Assembly (NCBI GenBank): GCA_026119935.1
Contig: JALRMH010000020.1
Location: 248,001 to 312,000 of the forward strand
DNA from: Endothia cerciana
Taxonomy: Eukaryota; Ascomycota; Sordariomycetes; Diaporthales; Cryphonectriaceae
Direction: 5' to 3'
Length of the DNA stretch: 64,000 nucleotides
Positions 35,801 to 46,206 of this stretch are shown in pieces (within the stretch, counting starts at the first letter, position 1; every line of letters starts with the position of its first letter). The notes beneath the pieces were generated by a model. That model was given only the letters and a program-made list of their open reading frames with translations, was not told where the DNA came from and searched no databases. A program made the translations under genes and the position numbers.

Positions 35801-37912
35801 AATGCATTGTGTGAAGCCGACGAGTTTCGTGAGTTCCGCTGGCAGGCCAGTGAAAAGGAAGTCTTCCGGGACATCAACAAGAACCCTTTCGTCATGTACC
35901 CAGTCGGCAATGCTGTGAGCACAACCGCTCACAAGGTATCATTGCTCATACAGATGGAGCTAGGGCACGTTGAGCCGAAAGTCAATAGCCTTGAGCGACA
36001 ACGTCTTCGCGGCGAAACAAGGCGAGTGCTGGAAGTGATGCACAGGCTAATCCGTGCAGTGATAGAGTGCAAGGGATGCGACCTGGATGGCGAAGCTTGT
36101 TGGGCTGCCCTCGAGCTGGCCAGATCAATGACAGCCAAAGCATGGGAGGGCAAGACGATGCAGCTCTTGCAGGTTCCACAGCTTGGACCAGTTCTCATGC
36201 GCAAACTCGTGTCAAATAACATCAAGACCGTCGCCAGTCTAGCACATGCGGACACTGGCAGCATTGAGAGAATTGCTAGCCGAAATCCGCCCTTCGGGAA
36301 AAAAATGGCGGACGCCCTTGCTTCGTTCCCAAAGCTGGCAATCAAAGCCAAGATCAAGGACAGCAGTATCGACGCTAAGGGAATGCCGATCGTCCATATT
36401 GACGCCGTTCTCGCATTCACGAACAAGAGAGGGCGCTGGCAGGGCAAAATACCAATTGTCACATTTATGGCGGTGACGTCGGAGGGCGTCTCAGCGCACT
36501 TTTGGCGTGGCTCGCTAGGGGAGTTCAGAACGGGTGAGAACAGTTGCCCGATCCATCTGACCTGGTCACCAACTGCTGTTGAAGAGACGCTTTCCTGCCG
36601 TTTCGCGTGTGAGGAGATTGTTGGGACAGTCGTTTCCTCAGAAATTGGTCATGACCTACCTGCGTCAGCATTCTCGTCAAGCCCCAGAGATCCAGTACAT
36701 ACAGCGGCCGAAACTCGAAACATGAGGGAGCAGCGTGCAGATTCCGATCAGTCGAGCATCGACGGTGAGATAGACGATGACGAGTTGTTGAACTTGGCGA
36801 AGGGGGGTACAGCGCAAATCAGTGACGTCGACCGGAATGAAAACGAGTTTGATACCGACGATGAGCTCTTTACGATGATTGATCGCGATGGCAAACTTGT
36901 GGAGCAGCTATCGAGACCTCTGACAGTGGGTGAGATCAACCGATCACAACAAGCAGAGGTGGCATCAGCGACTGAAGAGGCTATACAACTTCCCAACGGG
37001 CGATACAAGTGCGGACACCGGTGCTCACAAGCTAGCAGCGGTGAGACACTGCGTGGCGACGGCTGCGGTCACGACTGCTGTCGCAACGGCTGTAAAAACC
37101 CACCACGAAAGCATCGTGGCAACAACAAGAGGAAGGTGCTTGAAGACAAGGCCAAAGAGCCCCTTCTAAAGTCGACATCAGGACCGCCTCAATCAAATCA
37201 GTCTTCCAAACGCGCAAAGGCGAGCGAGGCGGAGTCGGGACTCAGGCTACAACCTTCGTCGTCTAAGCTTGCCGAAGCTCTGGGCCAGCAGAAATCTTCA
37301 CAATCCAAGAGGTTGGTAGACTTGAGTGCCTACGAAATTGATGACGAGGGCATCATTGATCTCACGAGGGAGTATCAGTGGCCTGAGAACCATGTGCGGG
37401 GCGAGATCATTCGCTCTGACGAAGCAGCACCTGGCAACAAGAGAAGGCAGGCGAGCAAGGCAGACGCCGATGATGATGTTATGTTCGATAGCCTCTGGGA
37501 TGACGACTTCATGAATGTGCATCTCGACCACGGTGTCGGCCCCGTGAGGAAGGAGATGACCCCTGCGAGGGAACACAGCAACAGCACTGACGAGTACGAC
37601 AACGGACTCACCACTGTATCGATGCCCGAACAACTCCAAGATGGCCACAAAGACAACATTAACGAGATTCGTTCGTCTGAGGGTTCCAGTCTTCCAGACG
37701 GTCTGGACAAAATCCGGGACTGGAATTGCGCCCGGGAGGTGCCTTTACAAACCTGTGAGCATCCAAGACACGAGACATTGCATGGCGCGCGGTCGCAGGG
37801 AAAAGTGGTTGGCCAGAAGCCGCAACAGGATCCAGCAGGCGAACCAGACTGGTTGAGCGAGTTCGACCCAGACTTCATCAACGAATTCCGAGGCGTTGTC
37901 GACTTTGTGTAG
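32870..37912 (+). CDS. HFM1: MER3/HFM1-type meiotic DNA helicase
   Basis: Exons 32870-33782, 33848-35751 and 35798-37912; introns GTGAGT..ATCAG (65 nt) and GTAAGC..AAAAG (46 nt) restore one frame of 1643 residues. After a long Pro/Gln-rich N-terminus come Walker A (APTGSGKT, residues 445-452), DEVH (552-555), IALSATIPN (motif III), VAFHHAGLDP, STLAVGVNLP and QMLGRAGRPQ, i.e. a Ski2-like superfamily 2 helicase, then a winged-helix/Sec63-like region. A C-terminal Cys/His cluster (KCGHRC, later GCGHDCCRNGC) matches the zinc finger known in MER3/HFM1. Known role: stabilising recombination intermediates for ZMM crossovers in meiosis. A His-Pro-Ala-Lys-Gln minirepeat occurs around 33505-33560. Confidence 0.93.
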
Positions 37913-38501
37913 ATGTCCGAAGTTTCGCATGGATGTGCATCTCACTTGATGGAACCTCCGGGCAAAAGTGTTCGGGAGAGAGCGCCCAGTGGGGTTTTGT
38001 CTCTTTCTTACTTTTTTTGTCGTTTTTTGCTTTTTCTCTTGGAATGCATCGAGTACCCGGTCGGCCAGCCACTGTCCAAGCATCACCACCGCTGGACTGC
38101 TGTTTTTGTGCTCGATCTACCACTTTCTGAGCAACGAAGTTTATCTGAGCTGTCTAGATAGCTGCGAATGCAAATCTCCTCACCATCTATTCTCTTGAGT
38201 TTCCCGAGCCGTGGTCATGGCATGGCTCGGGGAATTCTGGTGCGCCCGAAAGGAGGCGGTGGAAATATCTGGTAGAGGCACCTGGGGAGTGTGCCCGAAT
38301 TTGACGCTGCGACATGGGACTCGTAAGCGAGACATCAAACCGACAAGGACACATATCCGCCTCCCTCACGGCGAGCGCGCGCGGGGCCGGCAACTGACTA
38401 CCATTGAATTACTGCGAGATGGCGCCGTACGCCGACGACCTGGCGGCGTGAACCCTTTCAGAACAATAAACCTCCCTGGTCCCCTGCCAAGAGTGTCCGA
38501 G
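37913..38501. other. intergenic region between tandem genes
   Basis: T-rich stretch at 38005-38040 in the presumed 3' UTR of the helicase gene. No coding feature recognised. Confidence 0.55.
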
Positions 38502-40252
38502 ATGCCCCTCACGGACCATCTCAAGCTGGGCGGCAGTAGGCGAACGGCGGGGCCGGCCTTCCTCCGCTCCCGGGCCGGGGCGCGGTGGATCGCCTCGCTA
38601 GTCGGCGCCACCATCGTCCTCTCCCTGCTCTGGGTTCACCAGCACGATGCATACCCGGGCCTCACGAATGCAGGCGCGGGGAAGCTGCACAACTTACTAC
38701 CCATCGGCGGACAGGCCGCTGACGCCGACGCCGCAGACGCCGCGCCAGATGGTGCGGAGCCAAGCAGGCCGCCTGCAGCAGCTGGCGGCTTGGCGGCCGG
38801 CTCGCTACCGCCGCCTTGGATCGACACGCCGCCGCCGTTTGACACGAGCCACCTCGCCTCGGCGGCGTCCGCGGCGCTCGACCGACCGGTCGCGCTGGGC
38901 GGGCGCCTCGCGGGGGCGGTGGAGCGGTTCCTGGACAGGCCCGTGCTGAGCCACGAGCAGGCCGCGGCGCAGAACGAGGCCGCGTGCCCCCGGCGGCAGC
39001 TCGACCGGCAGGTGAACTCGGACCAGCTGGGCGGGGAGCGGGAGAAGTGGGCCGCCGTCGACGAGGCGGGGATCGTCGGGATGAGGAGGGCCGCGGTGGA
39101 GTTCCTCGAGGCGAGGGCGAGGGAGGAGGGGGAGGAGGCGCTGGTCGGGCCGGGCTTCGGGCCGGACGGCGGCGCGGTCGAGAAGGGGAGCCGGGGCGTG
39201 GTGATCGCGGCGGGGAACCACCGCACGGTGCAGCGGGCCGTCGTCTGCGTGAAGGAGATACAGAGGCTGGGGTGGAAGGGCGGGGTGGAGATCTGGCACT
39301 TCGAGGGGGAGCTCGACGCGGAGAAGGACCGGGAGGCGCTGAGGGCGTTGGGTGTCGGGATCCATATGGTGAGCTTCCTGACGGGGCCCAGCCTCCGACC
39401 TTACCCGGGCTGGGTGGGGCGGGCGTTTGTACTGATGTGAGGCCAGGTCTCGACGGAGAAAGCACCGGGGAAGTGGAAGAACTTTGAGCTCAAGGCCGAG
39501 GCCGTCCTCCGCTCCTCCTTCGACGAGGTGCTCTACCTCGACTCGGACAACTTCCCGCTGTCGGACGTCAGCGCGCTCTTCGAGACGTCGTTGTTCCGGG
39601 ATCCCAGGGGAGGACAGGCGGTCTTCTGGCCAGACCTGAACCGTGATCACCCCGACAACGCGATCCATCGGGTGCTGGGCATCCCGTGCCACGACGCGTG
39701 GGAGCTGGACAGCGGCCAGATGCTCATCGCCAAGAGCGGCAACGACGGGCTGAACCTCGCGGCGCTGTACCTGGCGTCGTACATGCAGACGGAGGGCGAC
39801 TACTGGTTCAGCGGAGGGGATAAGGATACGTTGTGAGCACAAGCGCCTCCACCCACCCACACCCCCTACCTCCCCCGGTTCACCGCTGTGTCTCTGGGCG
39901 TCCTCCCCCTGCACGGTCGCTCCTGCGCCTGATACTAACATCGACCGTAGCCGGTACGCCCATCTCGCCCTGGGCATCCCCTACGTCCCGGCCCCGCGCT
40001 GGCTCGCCGTCCTCGGGAACCACTTCAGACAGGGCAGCACCGACGTGTTCTGCGGCGCCGCCATGCTGCAGTACGGGCTCGTCCCGCCGCGGCCAGAGTT
40101 CACCGACCCGTCCGACCCGACCCACCCGGAGCCGCTGTTCGTCCACGCCAACCTCCTCAAGCACCAGAGCGGCGTGCGGCAGGGCTCCGTCTTCACGACG
40201 ATGCGGCGCCTGTCCCCCGCGCAGGACGACGTCCGGCTGCAGCCCGGGTTCA

Positions 40253-40289
<37 letters not shown>

Positions 40290-40506
40290 GGAGGAGGGGG
40301 TGGTGGAGGTGGGCGCGAGGCCCCTGGACGGCGTCGCCGGCGGCGCGAGGGACATCGCGGGGAGGGGCCTCTGCAGTGACATCTGGGCATTCGGGGAGGC
40401 GGCTCGGGTCGAGTCGGTCGATGCGAAGACGGTGTTCGGGGGTGCGATGGAGACATTTGAGGAGGGCTATTTTGCGGCTGGGGTCCGGCCGGGGGCGTGG
40501 AGATAG
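38502..40506 (+). CDS. GT71 (Mnn1/Mnn2-type) alpha-mannosyltransferase, type II membrane protein
   Basis: Exons 38502-39368, 39447-39832 and 39951-40506 (introns GTGAGC..GCCAG and GTGAGC..CGTAG, the second with GATACTAACA branch site) give 602 residues. A short cytosolic N-terminus precedes one helix (WIASLVGATIVLSLLWV), as in Golgi type II enzymes. GVVIAAGNHRTVQRAVVCV starts the catalytic domain; VLYLDSDNFPL carries the DxD metal/sugar-nucleotide motif; ELDSGQMLI and the spliced GDKDTFRYAHLALGIPY are also family hallmarks. Expected role: adding alpha-mannose to N- or O-glycans or cell-wall mannan from GDP-mannose. An Asp/Gly run (GDGDGDGDGDDEEE) interrupts the C-terminal part. Confidence 0.9.
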
Positions 40507-40871
40507 CAGAGGTAATTGTGTGTGACAAGTTCTCCCGATTCTTTCATAACAGACGTTCACCTCTGAGTGGTTCCGTCGTCAACCTCCAGTTCCGGCGAGA
40601 CCCTCCGAGACAGACCCGTCTATCGGATGTTCCAAATCCTTCTTCCTAGGACCACCACAACGCTTATTTCTCACTTTAACGATCCATATCGCCCCCCAAA
40701 GAGGACCAACACGGCCCGCCCAGTGCAGCCCGAAAACCAGTCGAGCAAGTCTTCCCAGGAGCCTCCTCTGGTACCTGTCCACTACGTATGTAGTGCACAT
40801 GATGAACCTCGTCAGCAAATTACAAGTAACAACCTCATACCCACTCTGATACCCTTTACTACCCTCAGCCA
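40507..40871. other. intergenic region between convergent genes
   Basis: No feature recognised; presumably both 3' UTRs. Confidence 0.55.
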
Positions 40872-41801
40872 CTATCTAATACCGGCCCCCCTCGTGGCAT
40901 TCCTCTTGGTAAAAGAGCCCAGGCCGAGGGACACCACAGCTGTCGCACCGCAAGAATAGGGCCGCCACACCATCGACCAAATCGTGATGCCTCCGCCCCC
41001 CTTCCTCGGCAGACCGTCCGGGCCAACCTTGCCCCCGCCCAGAAGGACGTCGCCGACGAGCGAGAACCCATGCTTCGAGTACAGCTCCCGGGAGTAGGCC
41101 GTTGTGGCCTCAAGCCAGATGGGGCGCCCGTCATCCCGTGCCAGGTCTTGCACGTGTGCGAGCAGCGCCACCCGCGAGCCCCTGTCGACGGCGGTCCACC
41201 TCCGTGCCCATGATGAAAACGTACCAGTGCTCCTTCTGCTCCGCCTTGGTCAAGGCCTTCTTCATCGGGGGTTCAGTGCCACTGGAGTACTCGAACATAG
41301 CACGCTATCTCGCAGAAGAAGGAGAGGGGGTGGCCGTGTCAGCCGCGTAGAGAACAAGCCGGGGCTAGTGTATTTTAGCTACCTTGAAGCCCCCCAGGCC
41401 TATGTTCCAGGGCAGCGGGAGGAGCCCTGCGGACAGCAGCGTCCACGGGTTCTCGATGCGCCTGCCCGGCGGCATGAGGACACCACAGCAGCCGAAGTCG
41501 GCCACCTCGACGAAGAGGGCGCCGTTGAGGGCAGCTTGGGTGAAGAACGCGGAGAAGAGCTTGGGCAGCACGGATTCCTGTTCAGACATAGGGAAGCCGT
41601 GGAGGAGCCATGTGAAGACCGGGTCGCCCAGGAAGGCCCGCGTCAGTACTTGACGGGTCCTGTCGATGTATTCTGTGGTGGTGATGATGATGATGATGCG
41701 ATGCTCAGTAAGGGTAATCGAGGGGTGAGAATACGGCAGTGAGGCGCCTAACCTTTTCCTCCTTGAGTGATGCAGTGCTCGTCTTTGCTCTCAGCAGACA
41801 T
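40872..41801 (-). CDS. GNAT-family N-acetyltransferase, with one-base frameshift
   Basis: Exons 41801-41753, 41672-41383 and 41304-40872 (introns 41673-41752 and 41305-41382). It opens MSAESKDEHCITQGGKE, then YIDRTRQVLTRAFLGDPVF, GALFVEVADFGCCGVLMPPG, and KEHWYVFIMGTEVDRRRQGL, the acetyl-CoA-binding loop (R/Q-x-x-G-x-G/A). Frame then breaks: one extra base in the CGCGGG run near 41174-41179, after which ALLAHVQDLARDDGRPIWLEA, ELYSKHGF and ITIWSMVWRP complete the fold. Family role: acetyl transfer from acetyl-CoA to an amine; substrate unknown. No intron can bridge the shift. A CA/CT compound microsatellite is 58 bp upstream of the ATG on the coding strand. Confidence 0.8.
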
Positions 41802-41880
41802 GATGGCTTGATAGGCGGTGCTGGCGTGGCGCCACAGCTTTGTGGATGCTGTCCACCAAGAGAGAGAGAGAGAGAGAGAG

Positions 41881-41923
<43 letters not shown>

Positions 41924-42143
41924 GATGGGCTGTGTTTGCGGCACAGTTTTTAATACATCATACGCGATGGCACGCCAACCGGCTTGGCCTGCATACACTC
42001 ACGTAGCCAACCCCATGCGACCTGGCCTACTAAAATACTTATGGATGCATTGGCTGTGGAGAATAATTATTGTACTTTCAGCCGCGATGAAGGATCCTCC
42101 ACCTGAGCTCTGGAATTCTAGCCTTGCAATGTAACTAATCAGT
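41802..42143. other. divergent promoter region with compound microsatellite
   Basis: It lies between the GNAT gene (-) and the MBOAT gene (+) and is dominated by the AG/TG repeat at 41859-41921. Confidence 0.6.
41859..41921. repeat. compound microsatellite (AG)n(TG)n
   Basis: About 13 AG units followed by about 18 TG units. Read on the GNAT coding strand it is (CA)n(CT)n ending 58 bp before the ATG. Confidence 0.95.
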
Positions 42144-43417
42144 ATGCATATGGCCCAGGCAGCCGATCGTCACGATTCCGCGCTGACAAGTATAAATAAG
42201 ACGTGCTTCCAGGACGCCACAGAACCCAACGACCACATTTCTGTACCTCTTCTGACACCACATCCGTATCAGAAGATGCACCGGTCAGACTGGTACATCT
42301 GCGTGCTTTTCGGGGCATTCGCCCTGACTGCCATCTCGGTGTACTCCGCTGCCCTAGTCGAGGATGATAGTGTATCATTCCTGATCCACGTCGTCACGAG
42401 CGCCATCCTCTACGGAACCTCTCTCATCTCACTCTCGTGCGCGGCCACAGAGCAGCTGAGGCTCCAGGCGAAGCTCAAGAGAAACAAGGGCCGCCTCCGG
42501 CCGTTCCAGCTCTTCCCCATCCATACCGCCATCTTCGTGACGCGGGCGGCCGGACTGGCCGCGGGCGCATACGTCCTCGCGCTGCCTCTTGTCTTCCCCG
42601 CCGGGGACCCCATCGCGAACACCTGCTTCCGGATCCCGACGTTCTTCTACGGCCTCAAGCTCCTGGACCTCACGGTCGCGCGGGCGTCCACGCCGCCGCT
42701 GCTGCGGGCCGCGGGCCGCGGCACGGCACAGGGCCTGCCCGGCGCCAGGGCCCGCGCGGCCTACATCTGGCGGCTGCTCACCGAGACGAGATATGCGTCC
42801 TTCGATATCGCGGTCGACGGGACCAGGCGGCGGGGGCGGGTGCGGGTGCGGCGTGGACCTATGGCCCCCTGGCGCTCCTCCCCCTCGCCCACCTCGTCCC
42901 GGTCGCGGAGCTGCAGGTCCTGGGCGGCCTGCTCGGGATCCAGCTCGGCCTCGAGGGCGTGCATACCCTGCTGCACCCTCGCGGCCGGAACTGGCTCTTC
43001 AGGCAACCGTTCGCCTCGGGGGGTCCCCTGGAGTTCTGGACCTGCCGCTGGCGCCAGGGGGCACGGTCGTTCCTGTACAGCCTCGGGTACGTCCCCGCGA
43101 AGACGGTCTTCGCGAGGTTGTTTGGCGGGGACGTCGGCAGGGCCGCTGGCGTGCTCGGTGCTTTCGGCCTCGGTGGCGTATGGCATGCCTGGTGCGGTGT
43201 CAGCCTGGTCAGAGGCGAGCATGTATGGGGCGTAACCGTGGGGCTGTGGGGCCTGTTCATGCTGCAGGGCATCGGGTGTCTGGTTGAGGAGCTGCTGTCG
43301 AGGGAAGGCAGGTGGAGGACAGGTTGGCGGCGGAGGATGTTCACTGTAATATGTTGGGTATGTTCTGTGGAGTCAGCAAACATATGGTTAAGATATGCGC
43401 TGCCGCGGGCCAGATAG
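42144..43417 (+). CDS. MBOAT / wax-synthase-like membrane acyltransferase, with frameshift
   Basis: Open from 42144 (ATG 42276, MHRSDWYICVLFG, is an alternative start). Several hydrophobic helices; after FYGLKLLDL and RYASFDIAVDG the frame is lost in GC-rich sequence at 42824-42850, and AWTYGPLALLPLAHLVPVAE continues in another frame. LEFWTCRWRQGARSFLY and GGVWHAWCGV match the wax-synthase/MBOAT pattern, in which the His of WHAW is the expected catalytic residue. Family role: O-acyl transfer to membrane or secondary-metabolite alcohols. The C-terminus ends at 43417, or a GTATGT..GCCAG intron (43358-43413) leads to a different tail ending at 43545. No intron explains the break. Confidence 0.75.
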
Positions 43418-43763
43418 TCACCGGAACCATGTATGTGGAGGAAGTACAGGTGTTCTTATTGCAACGACACAGGTTGTCCACGACGAAGGAACAAGACCGG
43501 CTCGTCGGCCGGTCGTTCAGTCCCGCCCGTCGGGCCAGTGGGTAGGGGTGTACCCCGAACTTTGTAAGGTGATGCCTGAATCATTTCCAGCTTCAGGGTA
43601 TGAGTCTTCTGGTCGTGAGGTATCTAGTGCGCTTGCCCAGCCTCGCTGCTCTGGTTGACGCAGACTGAGTCGTTATGCAGACCGTGGTGTCGCCGTGTGG
43701 TCCTGGATCGCCGGACCACAACCTCGAAGGTCGCTCGCTCCCTGCTTCATGAAGACGCACCCA
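43418..43763. other. intergenic region between convergent genes
   Basis: It may include the alternative last exon of the MBOAT gene (43414-43545). Nothing else seen. Confidence 0.5.
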
Positions 43764-45071
43764 CTAGCCGAACCTCGCCCTCGCCAGCTCCTTCAGCCCC
43801 CTCAGCTTCTCCTCCTCCCTCTCCCTCCACTCCCTCAGCCGCTCCTCCCGCTCCTCCCTCCGCGCCCTGGCCTCCGCCTCCCTCCTGAGCTCCCTCTCCG
43901 TCTTCTTCCTCTGCTGCGCGGCCGCCGCCCTCTTGAAGCCCTCCAGCCCGTCCCCGTCCCCGCCCATCAGCTCCCCGTCCGCGACCTCCTCCATCTCCCC
44001 CCTGCCGGCGGCCGCCCCATCCCGGAACCCCTTCATCTTCTCGTTGACCAGCGCCCTCTTCTCCAGCTGCCGCTCGCGCGTCCCGGGCTCCGCGCGCGGC
44101 AGGATTTCGTCGAGGTGCTCCTTCTGCTGGGCGCGGTCGGCCCTCCGCGCGAGGCGCAGGCCGGATATGTGGGAGTGCTGCGCCTCGAGGGCGGACTCGC
44201 GCTGCAGGGCGAGGTCGGACAGGGACGGGATCCCGGGGCCCTGGCGGCCGCCAGCGCGTCCGGACGACGGACCAGGAGGAGGGGGTGGGCCGTAGTCGTC
44301 CTCGTCCTCGTCCTCGTCCTCGGCCTCGGCCTCGGCCTCAGCCTCGTCGTCTTGGCCTCGCCCGTCGCACCCGGCGTCTCGGGGCGGCAGCTGCTGTCCC
44401 GCGGTATCTCGACGGTCATCCTCCTCCTCACCCACACGCCACCGTGGGGTGGCAACACCCTCTGGCTCCCGTGTGGCAGCGGAACGCCCGGGAGGGGACT
44501 CCCTCGTCATCCGCTCGAACGTCTCGGGGTCGTACCACCCCTCAGCCAGCTCCGCGCGGTTCCACTTGTTCACGAAGCTCTTCCACCGGCCCCTCCGCTC
44601 GTGGGCATCCAGCGCGTAGAAGTCTAGCCCCTTCTGTATGTCGAGGTAGTTGGCGAACAGCGGCTGGAGGGGCCCGAGGTCGTGCTTGTACGACAGCCGC
44701 CGCGCCTTGAAGGGCAGCTCGGCCGGGGTCTTCTCCCCCTCGCCGGGTGCGGGAGCGGCGGTGTGGTGGTGGCGGTGGTTGTGGCGTCGTCGTCGGTGGC
44801 GTCGGTGCCTGTCATCGTCGTCGTCGTGGCCGTCGTCGTGGTCGTCGTCGTGGTGATGGTCCCGCCTGCGACGTTTGTGTTCGCGGCGGTCGGCAGGGTC
44901 TTCCTCTTCTTCTCCTGGCGGAGACCTCGACCCCGTGTCGAAGAAGTCCGCCGCGACGGGCCTCCGCCTGCCTGCTGGTGATCTCGACCCTGGTCTCGCC
45001 GCGCGCCCCCGCCCGTCACCTCCGCGCCTCTCCTCCCCCTCGTCCTCCTCGTGCCGGGGCATCGTGGACAT
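43764..45071 (-). CDS. conserved fungal highly charged protein (annotated HEL117-like in other fungi, from memory)
   Basis: Single exon, 435 residues from the ATG at 45071 (MSTMPRHEEDE). An Arg/Gly/Glu-rich start leads to His/Asp runs (HHHDDDHDDGHDDDDD), then the most conserved-looking block: LPFKARRLSYKHDLGPLQP, LFANYLDIQKGLDFYALD, GRWKSFVNKWNRAELAEGW. The rest is acidic (EAEAEAEAEDEDEDEDD), and the C-terminal quarter is a long Arg/Glu helix, probably coiled coil. Nothing in it resembles a helicase, so the inherited name is not supported by the sequence. A role in nuclear RNA metabolism is only a guess from composition. Confidence 0.75.
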   Translation of the reverse strand: MSTMPRHEEDEGEERRGGDGRGRAARPGSRSPAGRRRPVAADFFDTGSRSPPGEEEEDPADRREHKRRRRDHHHDDDHDDGHDDDDDRHRRHRRRRHNHRHHHTAAPAPGEGEKTPAELPFKARRLSYKHDLGPLQPLFANYLDIQKGLDFYALDAHERRGRWKSFVNKWNRAELAEGWYDPETFERMTRESPPGRSAATREPEGVATPRWRVGEEEDDRRDTAGQQLPPRDAGCDGRGQDDEAEAEAEAEDEDEDEDDYGPPPPPGPSSGRAGGRQGPGIPSLSDLALQRESALEAQHSHISGLRLARRADRAQQKEHLDEILPRAEPGTRERQLEKRALVNEKMKGFRDGAAAGRGEMEEVADGELMGGDGDGLEGFKRAAAAQQRKKTERELRREAEARARREEREERLREWREREEEKLRGLKELARARFG

Positions 45072-46206
45072 GAACCGCCACCCGGCGTCCCCGCTCGAGT
45101 ATGTAATTTTTCTTTCCCCCCTTGGATCTACGTCACAGGCAGATGATGCCTCCTTCGTGTGCCACCGATCACGATTTGATCTTCTCAGCAGCCGGGGGAC
45201 AGGCGCCGGGGGACAGGCAGGATCTCTGGTTGGTCGGCCTGGTCGGGTTTCATCCTGGAGGGAGTGGTCGCAAAACGTCTTCTTGTCGTTTGACGAATGT
45301 TTTGAGGGAACAACGCTAGAACCCAGAACTGGGGCTGCCCTGCTCCCTACAGCAGTGGGAGGGGAGGCGGGGGGCAGCCCGCTTAACCGAACAGAGAACC
45401 CCCCCGCTGGCATAGTACAGTACTACTACAAGTAGGAGCCGGCCAGGGGCCCAGAGCGCTAAAGAGCCCCCCTCCTGTTCCACTGTGGCTGGGGGGATTG
45501 ATTTGACTGCCGTGATGCCGTCCCACTGCGGATCACCCCCACAGAGGAACAGATCAGGTCAACACTGTATGTACCCTTTTTGGAACCCCGCCTCTCTTTT
45601 TTCCCGCCTTTTTTTTTTCTTTTTCCCTTTTCCTTCTCTCTTTTTCTTGCCGGGTACCCCATCTCTTCCTCTCCTCGAGGCAGATGGATAAGTCACGCAT
45701 TCTACATAGGCCGATGGGGGGACACGACTGCAAATCTGTCCATGTGATCATGTACGATGAGCCACGGAGGCGGCAATCAGATGCATTCTTCCTCAGATAT
45801 ATGGCTTAAACCACCCACTATACGATGCCCTTGGTCATCCGCACAAGTCCAGAGCGCTCCGGGATGCTTCCTCGCCGGAGATATAGTACCAGTGCAGCTC
45901 AGTGCCATATATGGTGACCAGCCTCTGAAGTAATAAAGAAACACTTTGCCCTCCCATTTTGAGCCGTGCTATGTATGTGCAGCAGGTCTGGCCCGGGGTA
46001 TCATTGAACATCATGTACAAGCCGTTGGATATCTCACAAGGGCCCTCCAGCCCTAACCTCGCTGCTCCCTCTACCTGCGCCCGGGGAGGGGGGAGGGTAG
46101 TCATCTCATCGAGGAAGTGGGAATCCAAGGGCGTGCTTGGATTTTTGAGGGAGGAGGAGGAGGAGGAGGAGGAGGAGGAGGAGGAGCACGCCGTCCTCTT
46201 CCTCTT
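45072..46206. other. intergenic region
   Basis: No gene supported. Pyrimidine-rich tract 45590-45655 (T and C runs) and a GGA repeat at 46148-46186, just beyond the stop codon of the copper-fist gene. Confidence 0.55.
46148..46186. repeat. (GGA)n trinucleotide repeat
   Basis: About 12 GGA units immediately downstream of the copper-fist gene, probably in its 3' UTR. Confidence 0.95.
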
